Shown here in pieces: positions 51,170-60,517 of a stretch of 64,000 nucleotides of DNA. The first letter of the stretch is position 1, and every line of letters starts with the position of its first letter. Below the pieces are notes generated by a model. The model made no database searches. It saw only the letters and a list, made by a program, of their open reading frames with translations, and was not told where the DNA came from. Where the stretch lies: positions 3,968,001 through 4,032,000 of the forward strand of contig NZ_CP066784.1 in the NCBI RefSeq assembly GCF_028751195.1, in the 5' to 3' direction. The DNA comes from Alicyclobacillus sp. ALC3 (GTDB taxonomy: Bacteria > Bacillota > Bacilli > Alicyclobacillales > Alicyclobacillaceae). The translations under genes were made by a program, and so were the position numbers.

Positions 51170-53182
51170 ATGGCTGTGCGGGGAGGAGGACGTTCCTCGC
51201 TGCAGAGAGTGGACAAGCTCAGACCTGTGCGGCAGTTCGTCAGCGCCTGCCTAACGCTTTGTGCAGCCGTGCTTGTGTTGCCCATTCCTACTGCAGCGGC
51301 AGCAGCCACTACGCTGCAGCACGTTTCTGTTGGATTTCGCGGTTACTACGGCAAAAACTCGTGGGTGCCAGTCAACGCGCAAGTCTCGAATCCTGGACCT
51401 GCGACGGCGGCGCAATTGACGATTAATGTCTCGTCGGACATCAGTGCGACCCGCAATGCCTCTGGCACGTTGCACTGGATGTTCAGTTTGCCAGCAAACA
51501 GCACCGTGAACAAGCAGGTCTTGGTGCCCGGATTCCTAATCGGGAATGGCAGTCTCAATCTCGTCATCAACGGCGTGGTACGCAACTCCATTCCACTTGC
51601 AGGCAACGCGCTCGGTAACGTCGCATTGGTGGTCGTCCTGTCGCATCAAGCACAAGTGGCGCAGACTCTGCTTGGCAGTGAGAACAGCACTGCGGCTGCA
51701 CCGGTGCTGCCCGTTACGATGGCGCCGAGTGCATTTCCTGCCAGTATTGATGGACTGAGCGGCTTAACAGCCATTGTCAGCACTCCTCATGACCTAGCCG
51801 AGTTGTCACCCACTCAAACTGCTAGCATCCAGTCTTGGGTGAGGCTTGGCGGGATGCTGATTGTGACAAACACGCTTGGCGAAAGCACCGCGTGGAACGG
51901 GTGGTATCCACTTACTACAGCGCCTGCTCACAAGGTGTCAGGTTCAGGACTGGAGCTGTTTATCGGGGGTACGCAACTGCCAACTCCGAGACTTACAATT
52001 CAGGCTGCTCCCTACTCACTTGCCCCAGGGGCGAGTTTGTGGGCAGAGACAGGCGCGCAACCGCTCATCGCAGAACAGAGCGAGGGCCGCGGAACCGTGG
52101 TGCAAACGTCGTTTTCACCATCGGATCCGGCGCTTGTGGTTTGGCCAGGCATTGGTACACTGTGGACAACGTTGCTCAAAATGGGGGGGGCGCAGAGCCA
52201 GAGCGCGCTGCCGGACTATTTGTCTCCTACGGGCGTGTTTTCACTGGCCTCGGCGAGTGAGGGATTGACGCCGCTGCGAGTCCCTTCGCTGCGGTTTTGG
52301 GCGACGCTGTTTGGGATTTACGTCCTGTGCGCTGGACCACTGCTGTTTTTTCTCTTGCGCAGGTTAAGACGCCAGCCAGCAGCGTGGGTCGTTTTACCGG
52401 TCTTCAGTGTGTTGGTCACGGTTGGCATTTACCTCTTTGGCGCTTCGCAGCGGCCAACTGGGATGTTGACGGAAGGTGCGGGTATCCTCGACTTGGTCGG
52501 CAACGGCCAAGCAGAGGCCTACGGTGTCCGCGCGATGATGTCGCCGCGGGTCTCAACTTTTGACGTTGTGGTAGCACAGCCCATGCTCGCTCTGCCGCTC
52601 GTCGAGCACAACAACGGGGTGTCGGAAGAAGAGTCGACTTTGATTGGACGTGGAACGCGTGTCTCCTTTCGCAGGGTGTCGCGGTGGGGTGTTCGTTACA
52701 CTTATCTAGCCGGCGCTGTCAAAGGGCAGGGGGAACTTTCGGCGGCTCTTGCGAATGACCTTGGAACTTTGATTGGCACGGTTCAGAACAACACTCCATA
52801 CACGCTAAACGACATCGCCATCGGTTGGAACGGAGCTCTTTATGAACTTGGCGATTTGAAACCGGGTGCCACAGTAGTCGTTCCGTCAACGCACAGTGCG
52901 ATTCTCAAGACAGGAAATTGGCTCGGCGCCTACAGTGGATACAACCACGACATCACGCGCTCGATTGGCCGTTCAATCGGTTCACTCGCAGGTACTGAGC
53001 AGTTGCTGTACTCAGATATCGGCATTAACTCCGCGCTGCTTGTTGCTACGACGCGAGACACGACGCCGGGGCTCGGAAGTGTGGTGGCACTTGAAGCGAA
53101 GACCTCTGATCAGACGTTAACGCTTGTGCGTCAGTATGCGAATGTTGTGCAAGCCGGAGAAGGCGGGGTGCGAAGCACGTGA
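51170..53182 (+). CDS. exported membrane protein of an ABC export island (GldG-like context)
   Basis: 670 residues from ATG 51170. A signal sequence (about 20-45, ending TAAAAA) precedes a long extracytoplasmic part with strand-rich segments. GLTAIVSTPHDLAELSPTQ and WVRLGGMLIVTNT recall the DUF4350/GATase-like fold of GldG-type proteins. Two spans lie near residues 380-430, then a further extracytoplasmic domain. It is coupled by a four-base overlap to an ABC ATPase and permease, so it is probably a component or substrate handler of that exporter. Confidence 0.75.
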   Translation: MAVRGGGRSSLQRVDKLRPVRQFVSACLTLCAAVLVLPIPTAAAAATTLQHVSVGFRGYYGKNSWVPVNAQVSNPGPATAAQLTINVSSDISATRNASGTLHWMFSLPANSTVNKQVLVPGFLIGNGSLNLVINGVVRNSIPLAGNALGNVALVVVLSHQAQVAQTLLGSENSTAAAPVLPVTMAPSAFPASIDGLSGLTAIVSTPHDLAELSPTQTASIQSWVRLGGMLIVTNTLGESTAWNGWYPLTTAPAHKVSGSGLELFIGGTQLPTPRLTIQAAPYSLAPGASLWAETGAQPLIAEQSEGRGTVVQTSFSPSDPALVVWPGIGTLWTTLLKMGGAQSQSALPDYLSPTGVFSLASASEGLTPLRVPSLRFWATLFGIYVLCAGPLLFFLLRRLRRQPAAWVVLPVFSVLVTVGIYLFGASQRPTGMLTEGAGILDLVGNGQAEAYGVRAMMSPRVSTFDVVVAQPMLALPLVEHNNGVSEEESTLIGRGTRVSFRRVSRWGVRYTYLAGAVKGQGELSAALANDLGTLIGTVQNNTPYTLNDIAIGWNGALYELGDLKPGATVVVPSTHSAILKTGNWLGAYSGYNHDITRSIGRSIGSLAGTEQLLYSDIGINSALLVATTRDTTPGLGSVVALEAKTSDQTLTLVRQYANVVQAGEGGVRST

Positions 53183-54111
53183 TTCAAGCACTCAATCTAA
53201 ACAAACGGTACGGGCGATTTATGGCCGTTCAGAACTTGAATTTAATGGTGCGCCAAGGGACAGTGTTTGGCCTAGTTGGGGAGAATGGGGCAGGTAAGAC
53301 CACGACTCTGTCGATGTTCGCGACCTTGACTGCGCCCACATCTGGACGAGCCTACATCGATGGGTTTGAGATCACGAGCCAGTCCCAAGAGGTCCGGCGC
53401 AGTGTCAGTTACATGCCGGATTCGTTCGGCGTGTATGACGACTTAAGCGCTGCCGAGTACCTTGAGTTCTATGCGGATTGTTATGGGGTGCCACGCCAGG
53501 TTGCACGGAGAAGAAGCGGCGAGATGCTTGAGTGGGTAAACTTGGTCGACCAACGCGACACATACGTCAATGCGCTCTCCAAGGGGATGCAACAGCGTCT
53601 GGAAATTGCCCGCTGTCTGATGCATGACCCACAGGTGTTGATTCTCGATGAACCGGCTTCTGGACTCGACCCAAGGTCGCGTATCGACATGCGCGGTGTG
53701 TTGCAGCGACTGCGAGAACTCGGAAAAACCATTCTCATCAGCTCACACATTTTGTATGAATTGAGCGAGATCTCGGACGAGATTGGGATCATGCGAGGCG
53801 GTGAATTGGCGGCAATCGCGAGCGTCAGCGCGCTGTTGGAACAATCGACCGCACATCGCCGACTCTGGTTGGCCGGGGATGCCGACAAAACTGTGTGGGA
53901 GCGCTTGCTCCGCTCGGACAAGTGTGTGCGAAACGTCCGCTATGCAGAGGGTGGAGTGGAAATCACCTACGCAGGCACAGTCGATCAACAAGCGGAGCTA
54001 ATGCGGTACTTGGTCGAGCAAGGGGTCAAGTTGTACCAGTTCGCAGAGCGTCCGACAGACATTGAAGCGCTGTTTCTGCGCTTGACCGATCGGGCGGTGA
54101 ACCTGCTATGA
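53179..54111 (+). CDS. ABC transporter ATP-binding protein
   Basis: 310 residues from GTG 53179, overlapping the previous stop. Walker A GENGAGKTTT, signature LSKGMQQRLEIARCL, Walker B VLILDEPASGLDP and switch ISSHILYE are intact, with a C-terminal regulatory extension. It resembles CcmA/GldA-type ATPases. It overlaps the permease gene by four bases. Confidence 0.92.
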   Translation: MIQALNLNKRYGRFMAVQNLNLMVRQGTVFGLVGENGAGKTTTLSMFATLTAPTSGRAYIDGFEITSQSQEVRRSVSYMPDSFGVYDDLSAAEYLEFYADCYGVPRQVARRRSGEMLEWVNLVDQRDTYVNALSKGMQQRLEIARCLMHDPQVLILDEPASGLDPRSRIDMRGVLQRLRELGKTILISSHILYELSEISDEIGIMRGGELAAIASVSALLEQSTAHRRLWLAGDADKTVWERLLRSDKCVRNVRYAEGGVEITYAGTVDQQAELMRYLVEQGVKLYQFAERPTDIEALFLRLTDRAVNLL

Positions 54112-54947
54112 ACATCAACCCCCTCTTGCGGAAAGAGTTTCGCCAACGCATGCGCACAAATCGGGCGCCATTCGTGATCACGGCGTACACCGTGGTGATG
54201 TCCCTGTTGACGTTTTTTCTGCTCTACGAAAACGTCCAAGGTCAACTGTTGCCGCTTTTGCCGGTGCGCTCTGAACAGGTGTTTGTGATTCTCAGCCTGT
54301 TGCAAATGATGGTTGTGGCGCTCATGACACCTGCGTTTGCGGCTGGGTCGATTTCAGGTGAGCGCGAGCGCAGAACCCTGGTTGTGCTCCTGACCACACC
54401 GCTGTCGCCGCTGCGCATTCTCGGTGGGAAAATCCTGTCTTCCAGCGCACTTTTGGGATTGCTCTTGGTGACTACGCTGCCCCTTTACAGCCTTGTCTTC
54501 TTGTTCGGTGCCGCAGTGCCAGCCGAAGTTGTGGCCGTGTTCGCCTTTCAGCTGTTTACCATCGTGCTGATTGCGACGCTGAGTGTACTGTGGTCGACGA
54601 TTGCGCTGCGCTCCGGTTGGAGCACTGTGCTCTCATATGCTACGGTAGGGTGGATGGTGGTGGTATCGGGCGCAGTCGGATATGGACTGCAGATAATTTC
54701 GAGGCGTGATCCGATGGAGTTTTTTGCCGCCCATTGGGCAGTCATTTTTCTCTCCCTCAACCCGCTGTGGATTGAGGCGTCGTTTGAAACCGCAGTGAAC
54801 GCCCCCGCTCACGCATGGGTAGAGTTCGTTGCGTTCTACTGCGTGTTGGCGTTGCTGTTAACCTTACCGAGCATTTGGCGATTGCGACCGCAGGCACTCC
54901 GGAAGTTGCCAGCTGTCAAGCGATTGAGTGAGCAAGACTACGAATGA
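54108..54947 (+). CDS. ABC-2 type permease
   Basis: 279 residues from ATG 54108. N-terminal LLRKEFRQRMRTNRAP, then about six spans with FAAGSISGERERRTLVVLLTT, the ABC-2 coupling-helix signature, near residue 80. It is the membrane partner of the preceding ATPase. The C-terminal tail is short and charged. Confidence 0.9.
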   Translation: MNINPLLRKEFRQRMRTNRAPFVITAYTVVMSLLTFFLLYENVQGQLLPLLPVRSEQVFVILSLLQMMVVALMTPAFAAGSISGERERRTLVVLLTTPLSPLRILGGKILSSSALLGLLLVTTLPLYSLVFLFGAAVPAEVVAVFAFQLFTIVLIATLSVLWSTIALRSGWSTVLSYATVGWMVVVSGAVGYGLQIISRRDPMEFFAAHWAVIFLSLNPLWIEASFETAVNAPAHAWVEFVAFYCVLALLLTLPSIWRLRPQALRKLPAVKRLSEQDYE

Positions 54948-55042
54948 GAAAAGCGCGCGGTTTCTTTTTCGCGCGGTTCGTATTAAAATCGTTCTGTCAG
55001 TGAAACATCTGCTAGGTAAAGTGTATGAAGAGGGGCGAACAC

Positions 55043-55687
55043 ATGCGCGCACGGCAACTTGTATTGGTCAACATCTTGATCATCCTCGTCGTGGCCGCCT
55101 TAGTCGCGGGAGGGTACTGGTACTTTTATAATCAGAACAACTACATCCACGTCAGTGACGCGACGGTGACTGTGCAATCCCAGGATGTCGTAGCCACCGC
55201 GACCGGGAAGTTGACCGAGTGGACGCTGCAGGATGGCACGAGTGTCTCGGCTGGACAGGTGATTGGCGTAGAGACGCTCCCAACGGGTCAAAAACTCAAT
55301 ATCACAGTTCCGCACGGCGGGCAGGTGTTGAAAAGCGCTGCTGTCCCGGATGAGGTTGTATCCGCGGGAACTTTGCTGGCAGTCGTCGGCAACCTGAACC
55401 AGGAGTACATTCGGGCAAACGTCAAGGAAACAGAGATTCGCCACGTCGCGGTCGGACAGACCGTCGACATCGCACTCGACGCTTATCCGGGTACCACGTT
55501 CACTGGAACAGTTACACAAATTGGCGAGCAGACAGCGGCCCAAACGTCACCGTTCCCGTCAGCGCAGTCGTCGGGAAACTTCACGAAAGTGGTGCAGCGC
55601 ATAGCCGTGGACATCTCCTTGCAGGATAAGCAGGGGAAAAACGTTTTGCCTGGGATGAACGCGACTGTCCGCATTCACCGTAACTGA
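55043..55687 (+). CDS. HlyD/EmrA-like membrane-fusion protein, short
   Basis: ATG 55043 lies seven bases after AGAGGGG, giving 214 residues. An N-terminal anchor (about 8-30) is followed by a lipoyl-like half-motif (VTVQSQDVVATATGKLTEW, DGTSVSAGQVIGVE), a middle linker and a beta-barrel segment (GQTVDIALDAYPGTTFTGTVTQIG, GMNATVRIH). It lacks the long coiled-coil hairpin of typical HlyD proteins, so it would act as a compact adaptor. It follows the ABC island by about 95 bases. Confidence 0.8.
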   Translation: MRARQLVLVNILIILVVAALVAGGYWYFYNQNNYIHVSDATVTVQSQDVVATATGKLTEWTLQDGTSVSAGQVIGVETLPTGQKLNITVPHGGQVLKSAAVPDEVVSAGTLLAVVGNLNQEYIRANVKETEIRHVAVGQTVDIALDAYPGTTFTGTVTQIGEQTAAQTSPFPSAQSSGNFTKVVQRIAVDISLQDKQGKNVLPGMNATVRIHRN

Positions 55688-55744
55688 CCCAGTCTGACTA
55701 AATTGTTAACCTTGGCGTAAGGCAAGGCGATGGGAGTGAAGGAC

Positions 55745-56557
55745 ATGAACGGCACATTGCTCGGGGTCATTGCCCTGGGGCTTGTCTTGGTGTGTCTGTG
55801 GATCTGGATGAATATCCTGCTGACGCGCCCACCGCGTCGGTCGGTGGCGGAGGATGCGCGCAACAGCGCGGTACAGGCCCAGTCCGGAGTGTCTGAAGAA
55901 CGCAGCTCGGACAAATCGACTGACCAGACAGTGGTGGACGGCGCGCCAAGCGGGCGGCTACCAGAGCCGGAAGCAACTCCAGAAGTCACTCCGGAAGTAT
56001 TAGCAGCTGCAGGGGCATTGGCAGGGGGTCCGCTCGCGCGTCCGAACGACTCATCTGAGACGACACAAGAGGTCAACAGCAGACCGCCAGCCGGCGAGGC
56101 TCACGACCTCGAGGTTGTTTCTAGTCGGCGCGGCACAGCGAAGACGCCGAAGATTTTTGACCGTTCTGAGACTCACCCGTTTCGTATGAACACCTTCGTC
56201 GCGCCCTCGTTTGAAGACAAGGCCTGGGTGGAGTCGTTTTATCGACTGCACGAAGACCCGTCCGTGGTCGGGTGGATTGCGTTTCAAAACAACTCCGTGG
56301 GTGCGTCTGACCGGGATTATGAGGACGACTTTGTCGATGTCTTGCGGACCTATAAGCGCAGCGTTGAGAAACTTCGCCGTCAGGTTGGACTCACGACCGT
56401 CATGGAAACGTCCGTTGTTGGCGAGGAAGGGAAGGTCTGGTTCCTCTCCCCTGTGGAGGACGTTTGGTTGGCCCTGTTTGTAGATAAGCAGGCTGACTTA
56501 GAGCAGATGACAAAGCGCCTACTGGGGCCAGTTCAGTCGGATTCCACCGATTCATGA
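55745..56557 (+). CDS. membrane-anchored protein with roadblock/LC7-like C-terminal domain
   Basis: ATG 55745 (GGAG eight bases upstream) gives 270 residues; ATG 55730 is in frame. A span at about residues 5-25 leads to a Pro/Glu/Ala-rich disordered linker (to about 130). The last 110 residues (VVGWIAFQNNSVGASDRDYED, FVDVLRTYKRSVEKL, EEGKVWFLSPVEDVWLALFVD) have the strand-helix order of roadblock/LC7 domains, which often bind small GTPases. No GTPase gene is next to it. Family call is by eye. Confidence 0.55.
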   Translation: MNGTLLGVIALGLVLVCLWIWMNILLTRPPRRSVAEDARNSAVQAQSGVSEERSSDKSTDQTVVDGAPSGRLPEPEATPEVTPEVLAAAGALAGGPLARPNDSSETTQEVNSRPPAGEAHDLEVVSSRRGTAKTPKIFDRSETHPFRMNTFVAPSFEDKAWVESFYRLHEDPSVVGWIAFQNNSVGASDRDYEDDFVDVLRTYKRSVEKLRRQVGLTTVMETSVVGEEGKVWFLSPVEDVWLALFVDKQADLEQMTKRLLGPVQSDSTDS

Positions 56558-56581
56558 CGTAGGTCACAACCAATACGCTAC

Positions 56582-56608
56582 GCGCTGACGAGAGTCGGCG
56601 CTTTTTTT
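56582..56608 (+). terminator. intrinsic terminator
   Basis: GCGCTGAC and GTCGGCGC pair (one G-T) around GAGA, followed by seven T residues. Confidence 0.85.
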
Positions 56609-56728
56609 GATCCACCGTCGCATTGCGCGACCGTCGCGACTGGTCATATTCGGACGAGCAGCAACGTACAGTCTATCGAGCGTGCGAAGCGAATGATCTG
56701 AGCACGCGACCTGACTGGGGGTGGCGCG

Positions 56729-57823
56729 ATGCGGATAGCCGTAAGCCTGTTCTTTGCCTTGGCGATGATTCTGTTTGGCGCAGAAATGTTTACAAATGCA
56801 GTGGAGTGGCTCGGGCGCAAACTGAATCTTGGCCAAGGCGCAGTGGGCAGCGTGCTCGCGGCGATCGGCACCGCAATGCCGGAGACGGCTGTCCCAGTCA
56901 CGGCCATCTTGTTCGGCAACGGCGCGAAAGATGCGACAGAGGTCGGTATCGGGGGCATTCTTGGCGCTCCGTTTTTATTGGCTACGCTCGGATCGCTGAT
57001 CATTGCGATCGCTCTGTTGACAGCGCGCAGACCAGAGCTTGGCAATGAGTTGGCCGTAGACAAACGTGGCTTTTCCCGTGATATGTCGTTTTTTTTACTC
57101 GCGTACGCAGTCACGGTGATGACTGGTGCGGTACAGTCGCGATGGTTGCACAGCATTGCACCGTTTGTGCTGGCCGGACTGTACGTCGTGTTTGTTGTGT
57201 TTGCTATTCGAGACAAGCAAAGTACCGCGGACGAAAGCGGACACTTAAATCCGCTGTATCTGCAGTGGCGCAAGGCAGAACCGTCTGGGTGGGCCGTTGT
57301 CCTTCAGTTGGCAATCTCCTTAGGGACTATCATGGGTGGGGCACAGTTGCTGACTAAGGGGGTTGAGCAACTTGCGATGAAGTTTGCCATCCCGGCATTT
57401 GTGCTGTCGGCGCTGCTGATTCCGCTCGCGACAGAACTGCCGGAGACGTTCAACAGCGTGGTCTGGATCCGTCAGGGTAAAGACGCCCTGGCGTTTGGCA
57501 ACATCAGTGGCGCAATGGTCTTTCAAAGCACTTTGGTACCTGCGCTCGGCATTTGGTTAACTCCGTGGAAATTGAACCCACAGGCGATGATCACGGGGGG
57601 CTTAACCCTGTGTGCGGCTGCGATGATCTTTGGCCTGTACCGCCTGTCTGGGAAACTATCAGTGGGCGTGTTTTTCGCGACTTCGCTGTTGTACTGGATA
57701 CTGCCTCTGCAACTCGTGGCTGCACGGTATCAGTTGACTTCACTGTACTGGCTCAGCGCCGTAGTGGTCGGAGTCGCGTTCTTTCTGTCCTTGCGGACTG
57801 GGTTGAGTTATCGCAGTGTGTAA
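56729..57823 (+). CDS. CaCA-superfamily sodium/calcium (cation) exchanger
   Basis: 364 residues from ATG 56729 after GGGGGTGGCG. About ten spans. Alpha-1 repeat: AAIGTAMPETAVPVTAILFGNGA, with GIGGILGAPF. Alpha-2 repeat: PLATELPETFNSVVWI, then FGNISGAMVFQSTLVPA. Acidic residues of both repeats (the Glu in MPET and LPET) are kept. The cation is probably Ca2+ or another divalent ion in exchange for H+ or Na+, which is family inference. Confidence 0.9.
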   Translation: MRIAVSLFFALAMILFGAEMFTNAVEWLGRKLNLGQGAVGSVLAAIGTAMPETAVPVTAILFGNGAKDATEVGIGGILGAPFLLATLGSLIIAIALLTARRPELGNELAVDKRGFSRDMSFFLLAYAVTVMTGAVQSRWLHSIAPFVLAGLYVVFVVFAIRDKQSTADESGHLNPLYLQWRKAEPSGWAVVLQLAISLGTIMGGAQLLTKGVEQLAMKFAIPAFVLSALLIPLATELPETFNSVVWIRQGKDALAFGNISGAMVFQSTLVPALGIWLTPWKLNPQAMITGGLTLCAAAMIFGLYRLSGKLSVGVFFATSLLYWILPLQLVAARYQLTSLYWLSAVVVGVAFFLSLRTGLSYRSV

Positions 57824-57952
57824 TCTCCGGCCGAGTGCGAGGTCTTGGACTGCGGGCGAGAAGATAGAGCCCGTTGCGAGTCCGCCCATGCGACTGCGGT
57901 TTGCTGTGTGTTACAATGAGCAGTGCAGCATACGACGAAGGAGGTAGGTCCA

Positions 57953-58270
57953 ATGGCCACGCAAACAGTGACAGACAACGACTTCGCGTCCGTGATCCAA
58001 TCCGAAAAACCAGTGCTCATTGATTTCTGGGCTACCTGGTGCGGCCCATGCAAAATGTTGGCGCCCGTTCTTGAGGAATTGTCGGACGAACACGGCGATA
58101 AACTCACCATCGGCAGACTCGATGTGGACGAGAACCCTGCAACTGCACAGCAGTACGGGGTGATGAGTATCCCAACGCTGATTCTGTTCAAGAGCGGCAA
58201 AGTTGTGAAACAACTGGTGGGCTACCGTCCGAAGAACGACTTGGTTGCCCAGTTAGCCGACGTGCTCTAA
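57953..58270 (+). CDS. trxA: thioredoxin
   Basis: ATG 57953, after GGAGGTAGGTCCA, gives 105 residues, the standard thioredoxin length. Active site WCGPC in [18 protein letters not shown], cis-Pro in [12 protein letters not shown], and the C-terminal GYRPKNDL segment are typical. General cytoplasmic disulfide reductase. A TACAAT -10-like box lies at 57912-57917. Confidence 0.97.
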   Translation: MATQTVTDNDFASVIQSEKPVLIDFWATWCGPCKMLAPVLEELSDEHGDKLTIGRLDVDENPATAQQYGVMSIPTLILFKSGKVVKQLVGYRPKNDLVAQLADVL

Positions 58271-58315
58271 GGCGGGAGTCCTGTTGCACTAGCGCTGTGT
58301 CGTGATGAGTGTTAA

Positions 58316-58361
58316 ATGAGGCTGTCCGACTGGCACGCTCGTGCTAGCTGGACAGCCTCAT
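58316..58361. terminator. hairpin between trxA and hemL, probable bidirectional terminator
   Basis: ATGAGGCTGTCC and GGACAGCCTCAT pair over 12 bases with an inner GCACG-CT-CGTGC stem. It lies between the two converging 3' ends. Confidence 0.75.
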
Positions 58362-58384
58362 CTGTTTGTCCCGCGTAAAACGTC

Positions 58385-59719
58385 TTATCTAGTTCTCATC
58401 TCCGCGATTTCGAGAAAGCTTGCTCGCACCGCTTCGATCGTCTCGTCAATGTCCTCTTTGGTGTGTTCTGTTGACACAAACCAGGCTTCGTACTTCGATG
58501 GCGCGGTGTGGATGCGCCGCTTCAGCAGGCTGTGAAACAACGCCGCGAATCGTTCACTACTGGTCCGTTGTGCGTCTTCGTAGTTGTGAACCGGGTGGGA
58601 GCCAAAGAAGATGGTGAACGCTCCGCCGATGCGGTTGACAGTGATCGGTTCCGCGACTGCTTTCGCCGCCGCTTCAATCGCGAGTACGAGCCGTCCGGCG
58701 AGGTGGTCCATCCGGGTGTACACATCCGGATTGCGCAAAACCTCTAGAGTGGCGAGACCCGCGCGCATGGACGCTGGGTTGCCCGCCATCGTGCCCGCCT
58801 GATACACGGGGCCAAGGGGGGCTACGCGTTCCATCAAGTCCCTGTTGCCTCCGTACGCACCAATCGGTAGACCACCGCCGATAATTTTCCCAAGCGCGTA
58901 CAGGTCCGGGTGTACGTCGTACAGTTGCGCGGCCGTCCCATAGTGAAAGCGAAAGCCGGTGATTACCTCGTCAAAGATAACCAAGCTGCCCTTTGCATGG
59001 GCTCGTTCGATCACGTCATGCAGGTAGTTTCGGTCCGACGGCGCAACCATGCCAAAGTTCCCGACGATAGGCTCAACCAGAACGGCTGCGACGTCGTCAC
59101 CGTAGACATCGAGGGCTGTCTGTAGTGCAGCAAGGTCATTGAAAGGTACTGTGATGACCTCGTTTGCGGTTGCCTGCGTCACGCCGGCGCTGTCCGGAAC
59201 GCCCATCGAAGAAGGGCCTGATCCGGCAGCCACCAGCATCAGGTCCGAGTGACCATGATAGCAACCTGCAAACTTGATGACCTTCGTTCTGCCTGTCACA
59301 CCCCGCGCGACACGGATTGTCGTCATCACTGCCTCGGTGCCCGAGTTGACAAACCGCACTCGCTCCAGGTCGGGGACTGCACCGTGCAACGCCTCTGCAA
59401 ACTCCACCTCCCACGGAGTTGGAGTCCCATACAAGATACCGTCTTCGCTGGCCTCACGAATGGCAGCCATGACTTTTGGGTGCGCGTGACCGAGCACAAG
59501 CGGCCCGTAGGCAGCGAGGTAGTCAATATAGGTATTGCCGTCAACATCCGTGAAGCGCGACCCGCGAGCGTGTTTCATCACAACGGGCGTCCCGCCGCCA
59601 ACTGACTTAAACGACCGCGACGGGCTGTTGACGCCACCAAGGATCACGGCCTCTGCGCGGTTGTTCCACAGTCGGGACTGTGTGTTGTCCAAGGGTGCCA
59701 ACTCGTGTTCACTGTTCAC
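58385..59719 (-). CDS. hemL: glutamate-1-semialdehyde 2,1-aminomutase
   Basis: GTG 59719 is seven bases after GGAGG; ATG 59725 almost abuts it. The 444-residue protein has the PLP fold type I features of Hem[16 protein letters not shown] near the N-terminus, [39 protein letters not shown] segment, [16 protein letters not shown] with the Schiff-base Lys, and [13 protein letters not shown]. It makes 5-aminolevulinate for heme. No other heme gene is adjacent, so it may be a second, stand-alone HemL copy as found in many Bacilli. Confidence 0.94.
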   Translation of the reverse strand: MNSEHELAPLDNTQSRLWNNRAEAVILGGVNSPSRSFKSVGGGTPVVMKHARGSRFTDVDGNTYIDYLAAYGPLVLGHAHPKVMAAIREASEDGILYGTPTPWEVEFAEALHGAVPDLERVRFVNSGTEAVMTTIRVARGVTGRTKVIKFAGCYHGHSDLMLVAAGSGPSSMGVPDSAGVTQATANEVITVPFNDLAALQTALDVYGDDVAAVLVEPIVGNFGMVAPSDRNYLHDVIERAHAKGSLVIFDEVITGFRFHYGTAAQLYDVHPDLYALGKIIGGGLPIGAYGGNRDLMERVAPLGPVYQAGTMAGNPASMRAGLATLEVLRNPDVYTRMDHLAGRLVLAIEAAAKAVAEPITVNRIGGAFTIFFGSHPVHNYEDAQRTSSERFAALFHSLLKRRIHTAPSKYEAWFVSTEHTKEDIDETIEAVRASFLEIAEMRTR

Positions 59720-59909
59720 GTTCATTCCTCCGTCTCTTCTCCACTCTACCGTGCTCATTCTCGCACGCGACGGCCGTTGAATCTAGTCCTAACCACACAC
59801 TGCGACGTCGGGTCCGCGAAACATGTATGCATCAGCGACGGGCAAGGTAGACTACGACTGCTTTTGTGGACACGGTCAACCCAGCCCGAGCAGACAGGGG
59901 GACATACTC

Positions 59910-60086
59910 TTGCGTCAGAGCGAGTACGAGACGAACCGCGGGTCACTGTCACAACAGGCGCTGCAAATTGACTTTCACGAATTCATCCAACAGACGAGGT
60001 GGCTGTCGGATGTGGAGTTAGCCGAAGCTTTCGACCTTGGGCGCGCTGACGTGGAACGCCTGCGGCGAAAACTTCAGCGCAACTGA
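59910..60086 (+). CDS. 58-residue putative HTH protein
   Basis: TTG 59910, six bases after AGGGGGAC, gives 58 residues. The second half (WLSDVELAEAFDLGRADVERLRRKL) has the spacing of a small sigma-4-like or Xre-like helix-turn-helix. No cysteine, span or signal. It sits between hemL and the hisS T-box leader. Function unknown. Confidence 0.6.
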   Translation: MRQSEYETNRGSLSQQALQIDFHEFIQQTRWLSDVELAEAFDLGRADVERLRRKLQRN

Positions 60087-60145
60087 TGTCACTTGTTGGT
60101 GTCCAAGGACGACCATGTTCACCCAGCGTAGTCGCGTCCGTGTCC

Positions 60146-60174
60146 TTGACAGTCACGCCCGGGCTTCGTATAAT
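60146..60174 (+). promoter_or_regulatory. consensus sigma-A promoter of the hisS-aspS operon
   Basis: TTGACA (60146-60151) and TATAAT (60169-60174) are both perfect and 17 bases apart. Transcription should start near 60181. Confidence 0.92.
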
Positions 60175-60180
60175 TACGGC

Positions 60181-60477
60181 AATTTCAGAGTGACGATTCA
60201 ATGCAGAGGACGAGTACTGCGTGTGTGGCGCACAGAGAGACCCACCAAGGCTGCAAGTGGGTTCGCAGGACTGCGCAGGAATGACACCTCGAAGGAACCC
60301 GTGTCAACGAGCCGTATGTAACCTGAACGACGATTCGGCTCCCAAGCACGGGCGTGTCGCGCTCGTTACGCGCGCCAAGCGGAGTTGTGCTTGATGCACA
60401 GCTCAACCAGGGTGGCACCGCGGAAACTGCGCCTTTCGTCCCTGCCGACTTTGTCGGCCTGACGAGGGGCGTTTTTT
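60181..60477 (+). ncRNA. T-box riboswitch leader of hisS-aspS
   Basis: The antiterminator T-box AGGGTGGCACCGCGG is at 60409-60423. The terminator pairs 60430-60440 with 60461-60471 and ends in six T residues. In stem I, CTGCG/CGCAG and GAGG/CCTC flank an internal loop whose 5' side has AGTA (loop E type). Its 3' side reads AATGACA, placing GAC (Asp, 60283-60285) at the specifier position, with CAC (His, 60285-60287) overlapping it. TGGC in the T-box matches a tRNA with discriminator G, as in tRNA-Asp, not the C of bacterial tRNA-His. Confidence 0.92.
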
Positions 60478-60517
60478 GTTCTTGTCTCGTCGGTCGATCA
60501 CACAGGAGGAAACCATT

